DNA from: JAIBBG01 sp043748015
GTDB taxonomy: Bacteria > Bacteroidota > Bacteroidia > Flavobacteriales_D > Sanyastnellaceae
NCBI GenBank assembly: GCA_043748015.1
Contig: JAYTOA010000091.1
Location: 1 to 13,850, forward strand
Direction of reading: 5' to 3'
Length of the DNA stretch: 13,850 nucleotides
A model generated the notes under the pieces. That model did no database searches and was not told the origin of the DNA. It saw only the letters and a list, made by a program, of their open reading frames with translations. Position numbers and translations under genes: made by a program. This document shows positions 1 through 8,159 of the stretch, piece by piece. Each line of letters starts with the position of its first letter. Within the stretch, counting starts at the first letter, position 1.

Positions 1-91
<91 letters not shown>

Positions 92-149
92 CGTGAAACA
101 TTCGCTTTGATAAGGGTTGAAATATATTCGCGCTTCAACAAAATTTAAT

Positions 150-932
150 ATGCCATACAATCACCTGCTTATAGAAACCAACGATCGCGTGATGAACATC
201 ACGTTGAACCGGCCCGCTCAATTGAATGCACTCAACAGTGAGTTGATCGATGAATTGAATAAAGCACTTGCACTCGCCGATGTCAATCCGGATGTGCGCG
301 TGATCATCCTCACTGGCGCCGGAGACAAGGCTTTCGTAGCCGGTGCTGACATCAAGGAATTTGCTCACTTCGATATTGATGAAGGACGAATGCTCAGTTC
401 GCGTGGACACAAATTACTTTTTGATTTTGTAGAAAACATGAGTAAACCTGTCATCGCTGCAGTGAATGGTTTTGCACTCGGCGGTGGACTTGAACTGGCG
501 ATGTGTTGTCAGATTCGTATAGCTTCGGATAATGCTAAACTCGGTCTACCGGAAGTTTCACTCGGTATCATTCCCGGTTATGGCGGTACGCAGCGTTTAT
601 CGCAATTGGTTGGTCGTGGAAAAGCGCTGGAAATGATCACAACAGCTTCCATGATCAACGCGGAAGAGGCACTTAAATGGGGACTTGTAAATCACGTTGT
701 GCCACTTGCGGATTTGATGACGAAGTGCAATGAGATCGCTCAGAAAATTGTGAAGAATTCTCCGGCGGCCATCAAGTCTGCAATACGTGCGGTGAACTCC
801 GGATACAATGTCGGCATCAACGGTTACGCGGCAGAAATTCGCGAATTCGGAAAGTGCTTCGGCACTGAAGATTTTAAAGAAGGCACAACTGCTTTTATGG
901 AGAAAAGAAAGGCGGAGTTTTCGGGGAAGTAA
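150..932 (+). CDS. Enoyl-CoA hydratase/isomerase (crotonase) family protein
   Basis: A 260-residue cytosolic crotonase-fold enzyme, probably hydrating trans-2-enoyl-CoA to 3-hydroxyacyl-CoA in beta-oxidation or related acyl-CoA degradation. The oxyanion-hole segment AGADIKEF is at about 64-71 and the second glycine-rich segment GFALGGGLELAM at 107-118. Both glutamates of true hydratases are present: E115 in GGGLELAM and E135 in LPEVSLGIIPG, followed by GYGGTQRL. ATG 150 was chosen over an in-frame TTG at 117 because it gives MPYNHLLIET, the usual N-terminus, and a length close to the 257-260 typical of the family. There is no clear Shine-Dalgarno; the leader is A/T-rich as in Bacteroidota. 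The next gene begins 10 bases after the stop, suggesting co-transcription. The group II intron ends 58 bases upstream, leaving little room for a private promoter. Substrate chain length cannot be read from the sequence. Confidence 0.93.
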   Translation: MPYNHLLIETNDRVMNITLNRPAQLNALNSELIDELNKALALADVNPDVRVIILTGAGDKAFVAGADIKEFAHFDIDEGRMLSSRGHKLLFDFVENMSKPVIAAVNGFALGGGLELAMCCQIRIASDNAKLGLPEVSLGIIPGYGGTQRLSQLVGRGKALEMITTASMINAEEALKWGLVNHVVPLADLMTKCNEIAQKIVKNSPAAIKSAIRAVNSGYNVGINGYAAEIREFGKCFGTEDFKEGTTAFMEKRKAEFSGK

Positions 933-942
933 GCATTGCAAA

Positions 943-1767
943 ATGAAGTACATCTTTTTGATAAGTGCTTTGTGCATTTCGTTTTCTGTTTCTAGTCAGA
1001 GAATTGGCAAGGAAGTAAAAAGGCTTGACGAACTTTTTCTTTCTTGTTTCGAGAAGCGGGATTTTCAGTGTTGTTTAGAGTCAGCGCAAAAACTTCTTGA
1101 ATTCGATTCTACCAACGCTCGATATATGAATAATCTCGCCGCTGTTTATTCTACACTTTATCAGGATAGTTTAGCACTTGTGTGGCGCGAAAGGGCATAT
1201 CAATACAAGCGCGATACACAGCAGCTTTTTTCGATAATGAGAGCGGAAATCGATCTTGAAATGTTCGACGCATGTATTAGGGATTGTAACGCAATTCTTG
1301 AAGTTGAAAAAGGAAATTTGATTGTCCTAAACAGCAGGGCTTATGCATACTTAATGGCAGATAGGTATGAACTGGCAAGAACAGACCTTGTGTATATACT
1401 GAAAAGAACTCCTGATGACATTACTGCAAACATCAATTGGATAGGAATTTTGGAGCATTATTATGATTCAGCAACCGCCTATAATCATCTCAAAAAACTA
1501 TACGAGAAGAATCCAAAGGACTCAGGTATAATTTTGAGAGTGGCTAATCGTACAATGGAGGATGGGTTGCTTGATGAAGCGGAATTATTGATTGAAAAAG
1601 CACTTGGGTTTGAATGGGATAATCCTGATGCATATTTATTAAGGGCAAAGCTTAAATTGAAGCGTGGTAATAAAAAAGGAGCATTGATTGATATAAGAAC
1701 AGCACAGACATTTCATCATTACAAACTTGAATATATACGCGACCTCGAGGCTCAATGCAAAGAGTAG
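943..1767 (+). CDS. Secreted/periplasmic tetratricopeptide-repeat protein
   Basis: A 274-residue protein with an N-terminal signal peptide (MKYIFLISALCISFSVSSQ; cleavage near residue 19) and then almost entirely helical TPR-like repeats. Units can be traced at about 25-53, 58-87, 93-121, 125-157, 160-190, 193-224 and 226-257. The clearest are NLIVLNSRAYAYLMADRYELA and NPDAYLLRAKLKLKRGNKKGA. TPR arrays act as protein-binding scaffolds; the partner is unknown and no catalytic domain is visible. ATG 943 was chosen because it starts the signal peptide; the longer reading from 808 would overlap the hydratase gene. It starts 10 bases after the upstream stop and ends 27 bases before dut, so it is probably part of a three-gene transcript. 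It is export-directed while its neighbours are cytosolic, so the linkage may reflect position rather than shared pathway. Confidence 0.85.
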   Translation: MKYIFLISALCISFSVSSQRIGKEVKRLDELFLSCFEKRDFQCCLESAQKLLEFDSTNARYMNNLAAVYSTLYQDSLALVWRERAYQYKRDTQQLFSIMRAEIDLEMFDACIRDCNAILEVEKGNLIVLNSRAYAYLMADRYELARTDLVYILKRTPDDITANINWIGILEHYYDSATAYNHLKKLYEKNPKDSGIILRVANRTMEDGLLDEAELLIEKALGFEWDNPDAYLLRAKLKLKRGNKKGALIDIRTAQTFHHYKLEYIRDLEAQCKE

Positions 1768-1794
1768 CAATTACGTTTTTGACAATCAGCAACT

Positions 1795-2232
1795 ATGTTA
1801 GAAATCAAGATCATCAATAAATCTCAACATGCGCTACCTGCGTATGAAACACGGCACTCCGCAGGCATGGATCTACGCGCAAATCTTGAGGCCGATATTA
1901 TTTTGAATTCACTAGATCGCGCACTTATTCCCACCGGACTATTCATTGAATTACCCGCCGGATTTGAAGCGCAGATTCGCCCCAGAAGCGGACTTGCGGC
2001 CAAGCAGGGAATAACTGTTTTGAATTCACCCGGAACCATCGACGCTGATTATCGCGGCGAGATAAAAGTCATTTTGGTGAATCTTTCCAATCAACCTGTT
2101 ACCATCAAACACGGAGATCGTGTTGCGCAAATGGTGATTGCAAAACATGAGACCATCAAATGGCAAGAAGTAGAAATACTTGGTGAAACGGATCGTGGTG
2201 CCGGTGGATTCGGATCTACCGGAAAGCAGTAA
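1795..2232 (+). CDS. dut: Deoxyuridine 5'-triphosphate nucleotidohydrolase (dUTPase)
   Basis: A 145-residue homotrimeric-type dUTPase that hydrolyses dUTP to dUMP and pyrophosphate, keeping uracil out of DNA and supplying dUMP for dTMP synthesis. All five family motifs are present in order: motif 1 AGMDLRA at 23-29; motif 2 PRSGLA at 63-68; motif 3 GTIDADYRGEI at 80-90, with catalytic D83 and uracil-stacking Y86; motif 4 GDRVAQMVI at 107-115; and the mobile glycine-rich motif 5 DRGAGGFGSTG at 133-143, which closes over the phosphates. The length is typical and the gene looks intact. It starts 27 bases after the TPR gene; a 205-base gap with two small hairpins follows it. Confidence 0.97.
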   Translation: MLEIKIINKSQHALPAYETRHSAGMDLRANLEADIILNSLDRALIPTGLFIELPAGFEAQIRPRSGLAAKQGITVLNSPGTIDADYRGEIKVILVNLSNQPVTIKHGDRVAQMVIAKHETIKWQEVEILGETDRGAGGFGSTGKQ

Positions 2233-2309
2233 TTGCTTTATTGAATTAGACTGATACATGCGAATGACCAAACCCGCATACTTTGTTATGCCTTGTAATC
2301 GACTGAATT

Positions 2310-2330
2310 CCAAAGAAGATTCTTTGTAAT
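2310..2330 (+). terminator. Short hairpin downstream of dut, possible transcript-end structure
   Basis: CAAAGA at 2311-2316 pairs perfectly with TCTTTG at 2321-2326 around the loop AGAT. The stretch CCAAAGA-NNNN-TCTTTGTAA recurs downstream of sdhB at 11474-11493 with a different loop. There is no U-tract, so intrinsic termination is only a suggestion; an RNA-processing site or protein-binding site is also possible. Confidence 0.35.
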
Positions 2331-2348
2331 ATGCTTAATTGGCATATT
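2328..2348 (+). repeat. AT-rich inverted repeat between dut and the lipoprotein gene
   Basis: AATATGC at 2328-2334 is the perfect reverse complement of GCATATT at 2342-2348, with a 7-base spacer. It directly follows the 2310-2330 hairpin and lies 90 bases before the lipoprotein start. It could be part of a dut terminator or an operator for the next gene. Seven-base arms in AT-rich DNA can arise by chance. Confidence 0.35.
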
Positions 2349-2437
2349 TATGGCGGAGTGATTTTTCACAAGCTCAATTCCTTTGTTCATCATTCAGCAC
2401 GAAGCTGGAAGTATTTAACCAAATAAAAAACAAAGGA

Positions 2438-3766
2438 ATGAAAACAACCTTGACTCTTTCGATTATTGTTATGATGACAATTTTAATTTACTCGTGTAAG
2501 CACGAAAAAATGGAAACAACGGAATTCAACCATGCCGCTCAAGATTTACCACGAGTGGTAAATGGTCGGTTGTATTTCTCTGATATTCCGGAATTGAGGA
2601 AATATTACAATTATCTTTCTGAACGCGTGAAAACTTTTGATGGGACGAAATACGCAACTGTAGAAGATATGTTGTTAGCCATAGAAGCGGAAGCGGGTCA
2701 TCAATCACTGCGTTCTATCCTCGAGGCTGATGAGAATATTGCGAATCGCGATTCACTTGCAGATTTTATTCTTGATGATTTACGTGAATCTATTTTGAAT
2801 GAGCATTACGAAGTGCAAGTTGCGGATTTTGTGATGGTGTACATGAGTGAAAACCAAGTTTACCAGATACCGATTGGCAACACGCATGACATCAATCTTC
2901 TTCGTGAAACTCCTAAGGGAAACGATAATTTACTTCTTCTCGCACAACTTGATGTCAATTCTAAACTTGAATCAAAGTCGTTGTGGTGGTTCAGACATCG
3001 CGGCGCTTATTCTGATTGTCAACTTGATGCGGTCATGACATATGGAGCGATCAGTTGTCAACCTAATATTAGAAGGTTTAATACCGAAATTAAATTGAAA
3101 ATGACGAATCAGGATGAATCTACTTTCACTGTTCCAATTTTCGGAACGCTCACGATCAATTTTGGCGACAATAGTCCGGAGTTGGTAATACATGATATAT
3201 GGGTCACGGAATTCTCACACACTTATCCAGGGTCTGGAAGTTATCCTATGACGGTTGATTTTTCATATCCGGATCCATGCAGCGGCTATGCAACAATCAC
3301 AGAAAGACTGACGACAAAGGAGAATAATCTCGTCAATATTGGAGGTGGTGATTGTGCAAATGTGTGTCTGTCAATCGTGAATCACGACGAGTCGAATGGT
3401 AAACGTATGACTTCTGAAGCATGGATACGCCATGACTTCTTTGGCGAGCATCAAGGAGCTACTACTAAGTCTTATGAATGGCAATGGCATAACAACAGCT
3501 ATAAATGGCGTCCGGAAGCTGCCAATGTCAAAGCGGAAATAAACTGGCATTTTAGAAATAATTTCTGTCAGGACGTTGGTGATCCGATCTGGGCAAGCGG
3601 TCTTGAAACAGAGCATTGCAATAGTTGCAACTATAGACGCGCTTGCAGAACGCATATGGGTGATGGTGATTTGGCCATTGGTGATGACGAAGTTTTTTCT
3701 TTGCACAGGGTAGAGAATGAAGGTGTTGTGCTTCAAAGAAACATTACATTTAGCATCTGTGATTAA
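2438..3766 (+). CDS. Predicted lipoprotein with a PKD-like domain, function unknown
   Basis: A 442-residue exported protein. ATG 2438, preceded by AAAGG, starts a type II signal peptide ending in TILIYSC, so C20 is the likely lipidated residue; the in-frame ATG at 2339 would bury this signal. Residues 21-230 show no recognisable family. Residues about 236-276 resemble a PKD/Ig-like beta-sandwich: TINFGDNSPE, then EFSHTYPGSGSYPMTVDFSY, matching the usual DFGDG...HTYxxPGxYxVxL pattern. The C-terminal third is cysteine-rich (C306, C310, C377, C394, C397, C403), consistent with disulfides outside the cytoplasm, and includes a WQWHNNSYKWRPEAANVKAEINW segment. PKD domains usually mediate protein or glycan contacts, so a cell-surface binding role is inferred. 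The residues after C20 (KHEK) are not a clear surface-export signal. The next gene starts 47 bases downstream and may be a partner. Confidence 0.75.
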   Translation: MKTTLTLSIIVMMTILIYSCKHEKMETTEFNHAAQDLPRVVNGRLYFSDIPELRKYYNYLSERVKTFDGTKYATVEDMLLAIEAEAGHQSLRSILEADENIANRDSLADFILDDLRESILNEHYEVQVADFVMVYMSENQVYQIPIGNTHDINLLRETPKGNDNLLLLAQLDVNSKLESKSLWWFRHRGAYSDCQLDAVMTYGAISCQPNIRRFNTEIKLKMTNQDESTFTVPIFGTLTINFGDNSPELVIHDIWVTEFSHTYPGSGSYPMTVDFSYPDPCSGYATITERLTTKENNLVNIGGGDCANVCLSIVNHDESNGKRMTSEAWIRHDFFGEHQGATTKSYEWQWHNNSYKWRPEAANVKAEINWHFRNNFCQDVGDPIWASGLETEHCNSCNYRRACRTHMGDGDLAIGDDEVFSLHRVENEGVVLQRNITFSICD

Positions 3767-3813
3767 TGACTTTTTTCTCAAATTATTTAATACGTAAACA
3801 ACACAATTCCTTT

Positions 3814-4665
3814 ATGAAAAAAAATGATTCTCTTTATCGAAGATTACTCGTATTTGGCTGTTTTGCTTGCATGATTTCTCTGCAATCATCAGCTCAAAGT
3901 AACGCTAGCAAATACGCCTTTTACTTCAACCTTGAGCCCCTTGATATGGTCGTTACAAAGAATGTTGAAGACGGCGTCGAATCTCCCGGGAATACGTTTG
4001 ATTATAAATCGAAGCTGACATTCAATGGCTCGATTGATTTTATGAGAAAAGTTGGAGAGAAAAGTTCGCTCGGATTGGGTATGGGCACTTCATCCTATTC
4101 GAGCACTTTCACGATGGATTATGACTTGCCGATTTCTGCAACAACTTCAAGTCGCATTCACAACGAGAGAACTTTCAAAACCTTCAAGCTTGGAATAGAC
4201 GCGGTTTACAAACTGAACGTTCGAAAGTTTGTGCTCACCCTGAAGCAAGGAATCTATAATAGCGTGACGCAGAAATTTACACCTTTGAATGTTGATCAGG
4301 AATTTGCATTCACCCAAGGAAATGAGACATCTTCACAGAGTATGTCATATGAATTGCTGGAGAGAACTTACGAAGTACAAGGGGCGTTTTGGCAAGCTCG
4401 CAGTTATATCGGTGTTCAATATGCCGCCACCTCGAATATTGACATTGGTGTGCAATGCAAAATTCAAAAGTGGATTGGCTATGAAGGGCAACTTTTATAT
4501 CGCTTCAAGTTTAATGCAGATTTAAATCCTGCAACAGGCGACACCTTTACACCAATTAATAATATCTGGATTTATGAACCTACTGCAACTGTCGGAGTGA
4601 TGCTCACTTATCGATTTGATAATGCATCACATGCGACAACTTCCGGACGTAGAATTTTTCGATGA
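3814..4665 (+). CDS. Exported beta-strand-rich protein, probable outer-membrane barrel
   Basis: A 283-residue protein with a signal peptide (positive MKKNDSLYRR, hydrophobic LLVFGCFACMISL, cleavage near SSAQ28). The mature part alternates polar and hydrophobic residues in strand-like stretches, for example SKLTFNGSIDFMRKV at 66-80, SLGLGMGTSSYSSTFTMDY at 85-103, FKTFKLGIDAVYKL at 121-134, and PTATVGVMLTYRF at 256-268. This fits a small outer-membrane barrel, although the final residues (RRIFR) lack the classical terminal aromatic. No specific family is recognised. ATG 3814 was preferred because it begins the signal peptide; an alternative ATG at 3766 overlaps the upstream stop in a TAATG arrangement and would add 16 residues ahead of it. 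Close spacing to the lipoprotein gene suggests a lipoprotein/outer-membrane pair; their cooperation is inference. Confidence 0.7.
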   Translation: MKKNDSLYRRLLVFGCFACMISLQSSAQSNASKYAFYFNLEPLDMVVTKNVEDGVESPGNTFDYKSKLTFNGSIDFMRKVGEKSSLGLGMGTSSYSSTFTMDYDLPISATTSSRIHNERTFKTFKLGIDAVYKLNVRKFVLTLKQGIYNSVTQKFTPLNVDQEFAFTQGNETSSQSMSYELLERTYEVQGAFWQARSYIGVQYAATSNIDIGVQCKIQKWIGYEGQLLYRFKFNADLNPATGDTFTPINNIWIYEPTATVGVMLTYRFDNASHATTSGRRIFR

Positions 4666-4888
4666 CGGAATTTCTTCAATCATTTCGATAGAATTAATAC
4701 AACCGTTCTCTTTTCATCATTGTTGCATGTATAGCATGTTTGATATATGTCTGATTGCGTATTTTGACTCGATGACATTGCGTGAAGCGGAGTCACTCAG
4801 CACAATTGATTGGAACAATTCATTTGTACGAGCTGACTTTCATTGGATAGTATTACATTTGACAGACGACTTCTAAATCTTTTGTGGA

Positions 4889-7210
4889 ATGTACAAAATC
4901 TTAACTATCGCATTTCTTTTCCAATGTGTGCATTTCGTTTCGAATGCTCAATCCTATTTTGATGAGACGTCCGTCTGGAAATCTTCTTTTGGAGGTGCAT
5001 ATGGGTGGGAAAACAAGTTCGCGTATTTTGATGGCGACACAACGATTGATGGCAAGGTATATCTGTTGATGTTTAGAAACACTTTTGGTGAATCATGGTC
5101 TGATCCAGAACTTTACATAAATGAATACTCAAGTATACACATACCCATCGGCAAGTGGCGACAACAGGGAGATTCGGTTTTCTATTATAGTGATGCTCAA
5201 GGTGAAATTTTGTCTCAACGCTATAATTGGCAAGTTGGAGACACGATACATTCAATTCAACCAACGTGTTCGTTTAACTACATCGTTTCGGAAGTTGATT
5301 CATTCTTTTTCAATGGTGCTTATAGAAAGCGTTTTTATACACAGTATGCGGACATTACACTGGTTGAGGGAATTGGAAATTGGTGGACCGGAATATCACC
5401 TTTCTATTGTGTTAATCCTGGCTCGGTGGGTATTGAAGTGAGCTTCGTTCATTACACATGCTATTCTCAACAAGGTGAAACTTATGCGCTTTATTCGGGC
5501 AATACTTGCTTACTTGATATGCCGGTTGATACTATTCCTCCATGGATTGCTTGTTCTTCGAATTTGGGCGAGAGTTTTATCAATTACGATTTTTGTCAGG
5601 GATTACCGAATTATTTATCACAGCTTCTTATAACAGATGATCAAGATACAAATTTGGAAATTACTCAGTATCCTTTGCCAGGGACTTTGATTAGCGAGAA
5701 TACTGTCATCACAATTACTGCACGGGATGATCTCTGGAATATTTCAACTTGCGAATTCACTCAGATTTTCTACGATAATATTTCCCCTATTATTCAATGT
5801 CCGAGTAATGTCGACGTAGTAATTCCAATTGGTGAAACAAGTACTCTTTTCGAACTTTCGTCAGCCATAGCTCAGGATAATTGTGGAATTGCATCAATTT
5901 GGAATAGCGTGAATGGAGAAATCGATGCTTCGGGATTCTATGATGTAGGTCTTCATTTGCTAATATTTTACACAAGCGATTTGAATGGTAATGTGAGCAC
6001 TTGTACAACCGAAGTTTTGGTATCTGTAGATACGCCTCCCGTCGTCTATTGTCCTGGCATTGCAATTCCGATATTGGCACCCACGCAATGTTTTCCTACG
6101 TTCGACTATGGTTGTGTAGATGATTACATAGATGACGTTATTATCATGGACGAATCAGGGAATATTCAAATGAGTCATTTGAATACTTGGTGTAATTCTA
6201 TAGGATGGACTGATGATAATGGTAATCTAATTACTCAATTTGATTCCATTCCCGGTACTACCACCTGCAATCTTACGTCCGGAGAAAGCTATTCTCTGAT
6301 TTGCAATTCATTTGCTGCTATTCCTGAATATTTCGGTTTTTGGATTGACTTCAACAATGATGGTGATTTTAATGATTCCAATGAATGGATTGGAAATTCT
6401 TCACAAGTACTTGTGCAGTATTCCTTTTTATTTACTATTCCGAACATAGGTGTATCGCCCGGCCCACATCGCTTTAGAATAATCGCAAGTTATTCCATGC
6501 CTTTGTCTCAATACGATATGTGTATATCCGATAATTGGGGTGAAACTCATGATTATATTATTCATATTAATAATTCGCCCTTATCTACTAATTGCTCTGT
6601 CGTTCCTAATCTGACGTCAAGTGTTATGGTCGTAGACAACCTTGATGCTGCGCCGATTGTCACGCAATGGCCTGAACCCGGTGTGTTCTTTTCAGATAGC
6701 CTGACAATGGTTATTACTGCTACTGATAATTTGGGAAGCGTTGGCTCCTGTGCTTTTGTTATTTATCCAAATGATGATGTTCCTCCACAAGTTATTTGTC
6801 CAGAAAGTTTCGAGGTTATTTCATTCGTAAATGATGGTGCTATTATAGAGGTGGCGCTGCCTATCGCAGAGGATAATTGTGGGAGTTTCTCAATTAGTAA
6901 CAATTACAACAACAATGCTGCAGCTGCGGATTTTTATCCAAGTGGAATTTATGTAGTCACATATTTCGTGACGGATTTTTACGGCAATCAATCGTCTTGT
7001 GATGTAAGTATTACAATACCGAATGTGGAGCAAAATTTTTGTCCCTCGGATATAAATAATGATTCCATCATAGATATGAATGATTTCTTAATCTTAATTG
7101 CAGAATTCGGATGCGTGGAAAATTGTTCCGCTGATATTGATGGAGATGGAATCGTTGGAGCTTCTGATGTTCAAGTTATGTTGTGGAGTATGGATCAGGA
7201 ATGTCCGTAA
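4889..7210 (+). CDS. Secreted multidomain HYR/GEVED protein with C-terminal dockerin-like calcium loops
   Basis: A 773-residue exported protein with a signal peptide ending near SNAQ21. Residues 25-210 match the style of N-terminal regions of Bacteroidota secreted proteins (FDGDTTIDGKVYLLMF ... DSVFYY ... YNWQVGDTI). Then come a HYR-like module at about 215-297, a clearer HYR module at 298-382 (ISPIIQCPSNVDV ... AQDNCGI ... DLNGNVSTC), a GEVED-like module at 480-560 (FWIDFNNDGDFN ... FTIPNIGVSPGPHRFRI ... GETHDYIIHI), a partial HYR at 570-627 and another HYR at 630-711. The end carries two EF-hand-like loops: D721-x-N723-x-D725-x3-D729-x2-D732 and D749-x-D751-x-D753-x3-G757-x2-D760, each followed by a helix, as in type I dockerins. 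HYR and GEVED modules suggest adhesion; the calcium loops suggest structural stabilisation or docking. No canonical type IX secretion C-terminal domain is visible. Natural substrate or ligand is unknown. Confidence 0.85.
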   Translation: MYKILTIAFLFQCVHFVSNAQSYFDETSVWKSSFGGAYGWENKFAYFDGDTTIDGKVYLLMFRNTFGESWSDPELYINEYSSIHIPIGKWRQQGDSVFYYSDAQGEILSQRYNWQVGDTIHSIQPTCSFNYIVSEVDSFFFNGAYRKRFYTQYADITLVEGIGNWWTGISPFYCVNPGSVGIEVSFVHYTCYSQQGETYALYSGNTCLLDMPVDTIPPWIACSSNLGESFINYDFCQGLPNYLSQLLITDDQDTNLEITQYPLPGTLISENTVITITARDDLWNISTCEFTQIFYDNISPIIQCPSNVDVVIPIGETSTLFELSSAIAQDNCGIASIWNSVNGEIDASGFYDVGLHLLIFYTSDLNGNVSTCTTEVLVSVDTPPVVYCPGIAIPILAPTQCFPTFDYGCVDDYIDDVIIMDESGNIQMSHLNTWCNSIGWTDDNGNLITQFDSIPGTTTCNLTSGESYSLICNSFAAIPEYFGFWIDFNNDGDFNDSNEWIGNSSQVLVQYSFLFTIPNIGVSPGPHRFRIIASYSMPLSQYDMCISDNWGETHDYIIHINNSPLSTNCSVVPNLTSSVMVVDNLDAAPIVTQWPEPGVFFSDSLTMVITATDNLGSVGSCAFVIYPNDDVPPQVICPESFEVISFVNDGAIIEVALPIAEDNCGSFSISNNYNNNAAAADFYPSGIYVVTYFVTDFYGNQSSCDVSITIPNVEQNFCPSDINNDSIIDMNDFLILIAEFGCVENCSADIDGDGIVGASDVQVMLWSMDQECP

Positions 7211-7254
7211 GCGCATTTGGCTCCCTTTGCGCATTGAGGCCCTATGAAAATTGC

Positions 7255-7277
7255 ATGACTTTAATTTATAAAGTCAT
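7255..7277 (+). repeat. AT-rich hairpin between the HYR/GEVED gene and sdhC
   Basis: ATGACTTTA at 7255-7263 and TAAAGTCAT at 7269-7277 are perfect 9-base inverted repeats with a 5-base spacer ATTTA. It lies 45 bases after the HYR/GEVED stop and 140 bases before sdhC, so it could be a terminator for the former (though no T-run follows) or a dimeric-regulator operator for sdhCAB. Which role applies cannot be decided from the sequence. Confidence 0.45.
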
Positions 7278-7416
7278 TGTGATATAAGTCAAAGTGAATG
7301 ACAGTTTGATTGACATTGTACTGCCGTTTCTTTTTGAACCAATTCCTCCTCAAGTTGCTTTTACAAAGAATGTGTCATGTACATTCGCAGCATAAATTTT
7401 AGCATCCACAAGCAAT

Positions 7417-8109
7417 ATGGCTAAAGGTCTCTTCGGTAGTTCTCTCATGAAAAAATACTGGATGTCACTCACCGGATTTTTTCTCATCACCTTCCTCATC
7501 GTTCACTGCGCCATCAATGCGATGATTTTTTTCAACGATGGCGGCATGACGTTCAACAAATGGGGACATTTCATGGGCACCAATCTTATCATCCGAACAA
7601 TGGAGATTGTACTCTTCCTCGGATTGATTCTTCACATTGTAGATGGTCTTATACTTTTTTTCCAAAACAGAAAAGCACGACCTGTGAAGTACGCTTACGA
7701 AAAAGCATCCACCAGCAGCAATTGGTATTCGCGCAGCATGGCGCTTCTGGGAACGTTGATTCTGCTTTTTCTTATCATGCACCTTTATCACTTCTGGTTG
7801 AAGACGCGCATCACAGGACTGACGGTCATTCCGTCTCACATCATCTATGAAGGTCACAAGTATGAAGATCTCTTCGGTGAAATGAAATTCGTGTTTCAAC
7901 ATTTGTGGGTAGTGATACTTTATGTGCTTGGTTGTTTCTCATTGTTCTGGCATTTACTTCACGGATTCAGAAGCGCTTTTCAGTCACTTGGTTTCAACTA
8001 CACGAAGTACAAAGATTTGATCATCTTCAGTGGTGATGCTTTCAGTGTAGTGGTTCCAAGCATTTTTGCCGCAATGCCTATCGCCATGTACATGGGATGG
8101 ATTGCATAG
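7417..8109 (+). CDS. sdhC: Succinate dehydrogenase cytochrome b subunit (dihaem, five-helix type)
   Basis: A 230-residue integral membrane subunit that anchors complex II and carries electrons to menaquinone. Five hydrophobic helices can be placed at about 15-39, 58-82, 107-128, 157-181 and 203-228, the single-chain arrangement of Bacillus/Wolinella-type and Bacteroidota enzymes rather than the SdhC+SdhD pair. Four histidines, H30, H73, H122 and H162, lie one per helix in helices 1-4 with spacing close to the known axial ligands of two b haems in that family; H125 is a possible alternative to H122. ATG 7417 gives the usual N-terminus (MAKGLFGSSLMKKYWMSLTG); a second ATG at 7447 would remove residues preceding helix 1. 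It is the first gene of sdhCAB and starts 50 bases before sdhA. Direction (dehydrogenase or fumarate reductase) cannot be settled from sequence alone. Confidence 0.93.
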   Translation: MAKGLFGSSLMKKYWMSLTGFFLITFLIVHCAINAMIFFNDGGMTFNKWGHFMGTNLIIRTMEIVLFLGLILHIVDGLILFFQNRKARPVKYAYEKASTSSNWYSRSMALLGTLILLFLIMHLYHFWLKTRITGLTVIPSHIIYEGHKYEDLFGEMKFVFQHLWVVILYVLGCFSLFWHLLHGFRSAFQSLGFNYTKYKDLIIFSGDAFSVVVPSIFAAMPIAMYMGWIA

Positions 8110-8159
8110 CGGTGTAAGCGACTTTCATTGATCCAACCATTTTCATCTAGATAAAAAGA

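Noticed and set aside
117..149. TTG start extending the enoyl-CoA hydratase by 11 residues
   Set aside because: The extra residues (MKYIRASTKFN) are outside the normal crotonase N-terminus, and ATG 150 gives the typical length.
808..942. Longer N-terminus of the TPR protein from an upstream ATG
   Set aside because: It would overlap the hydratase gene by 125 bases and hide a clear signal peptide that begins at ATG 943.
4616..4876. Possible 86-residue gene between the outer-membrane protein gene and the HYR/GEVED gene
   Set aside because: It overlaps the end of the upstream gene in another frame, has no recognisable domain or signal, and its composition is unlike neighbouring proteins. The region reads better as a 223-base intergenic gap.
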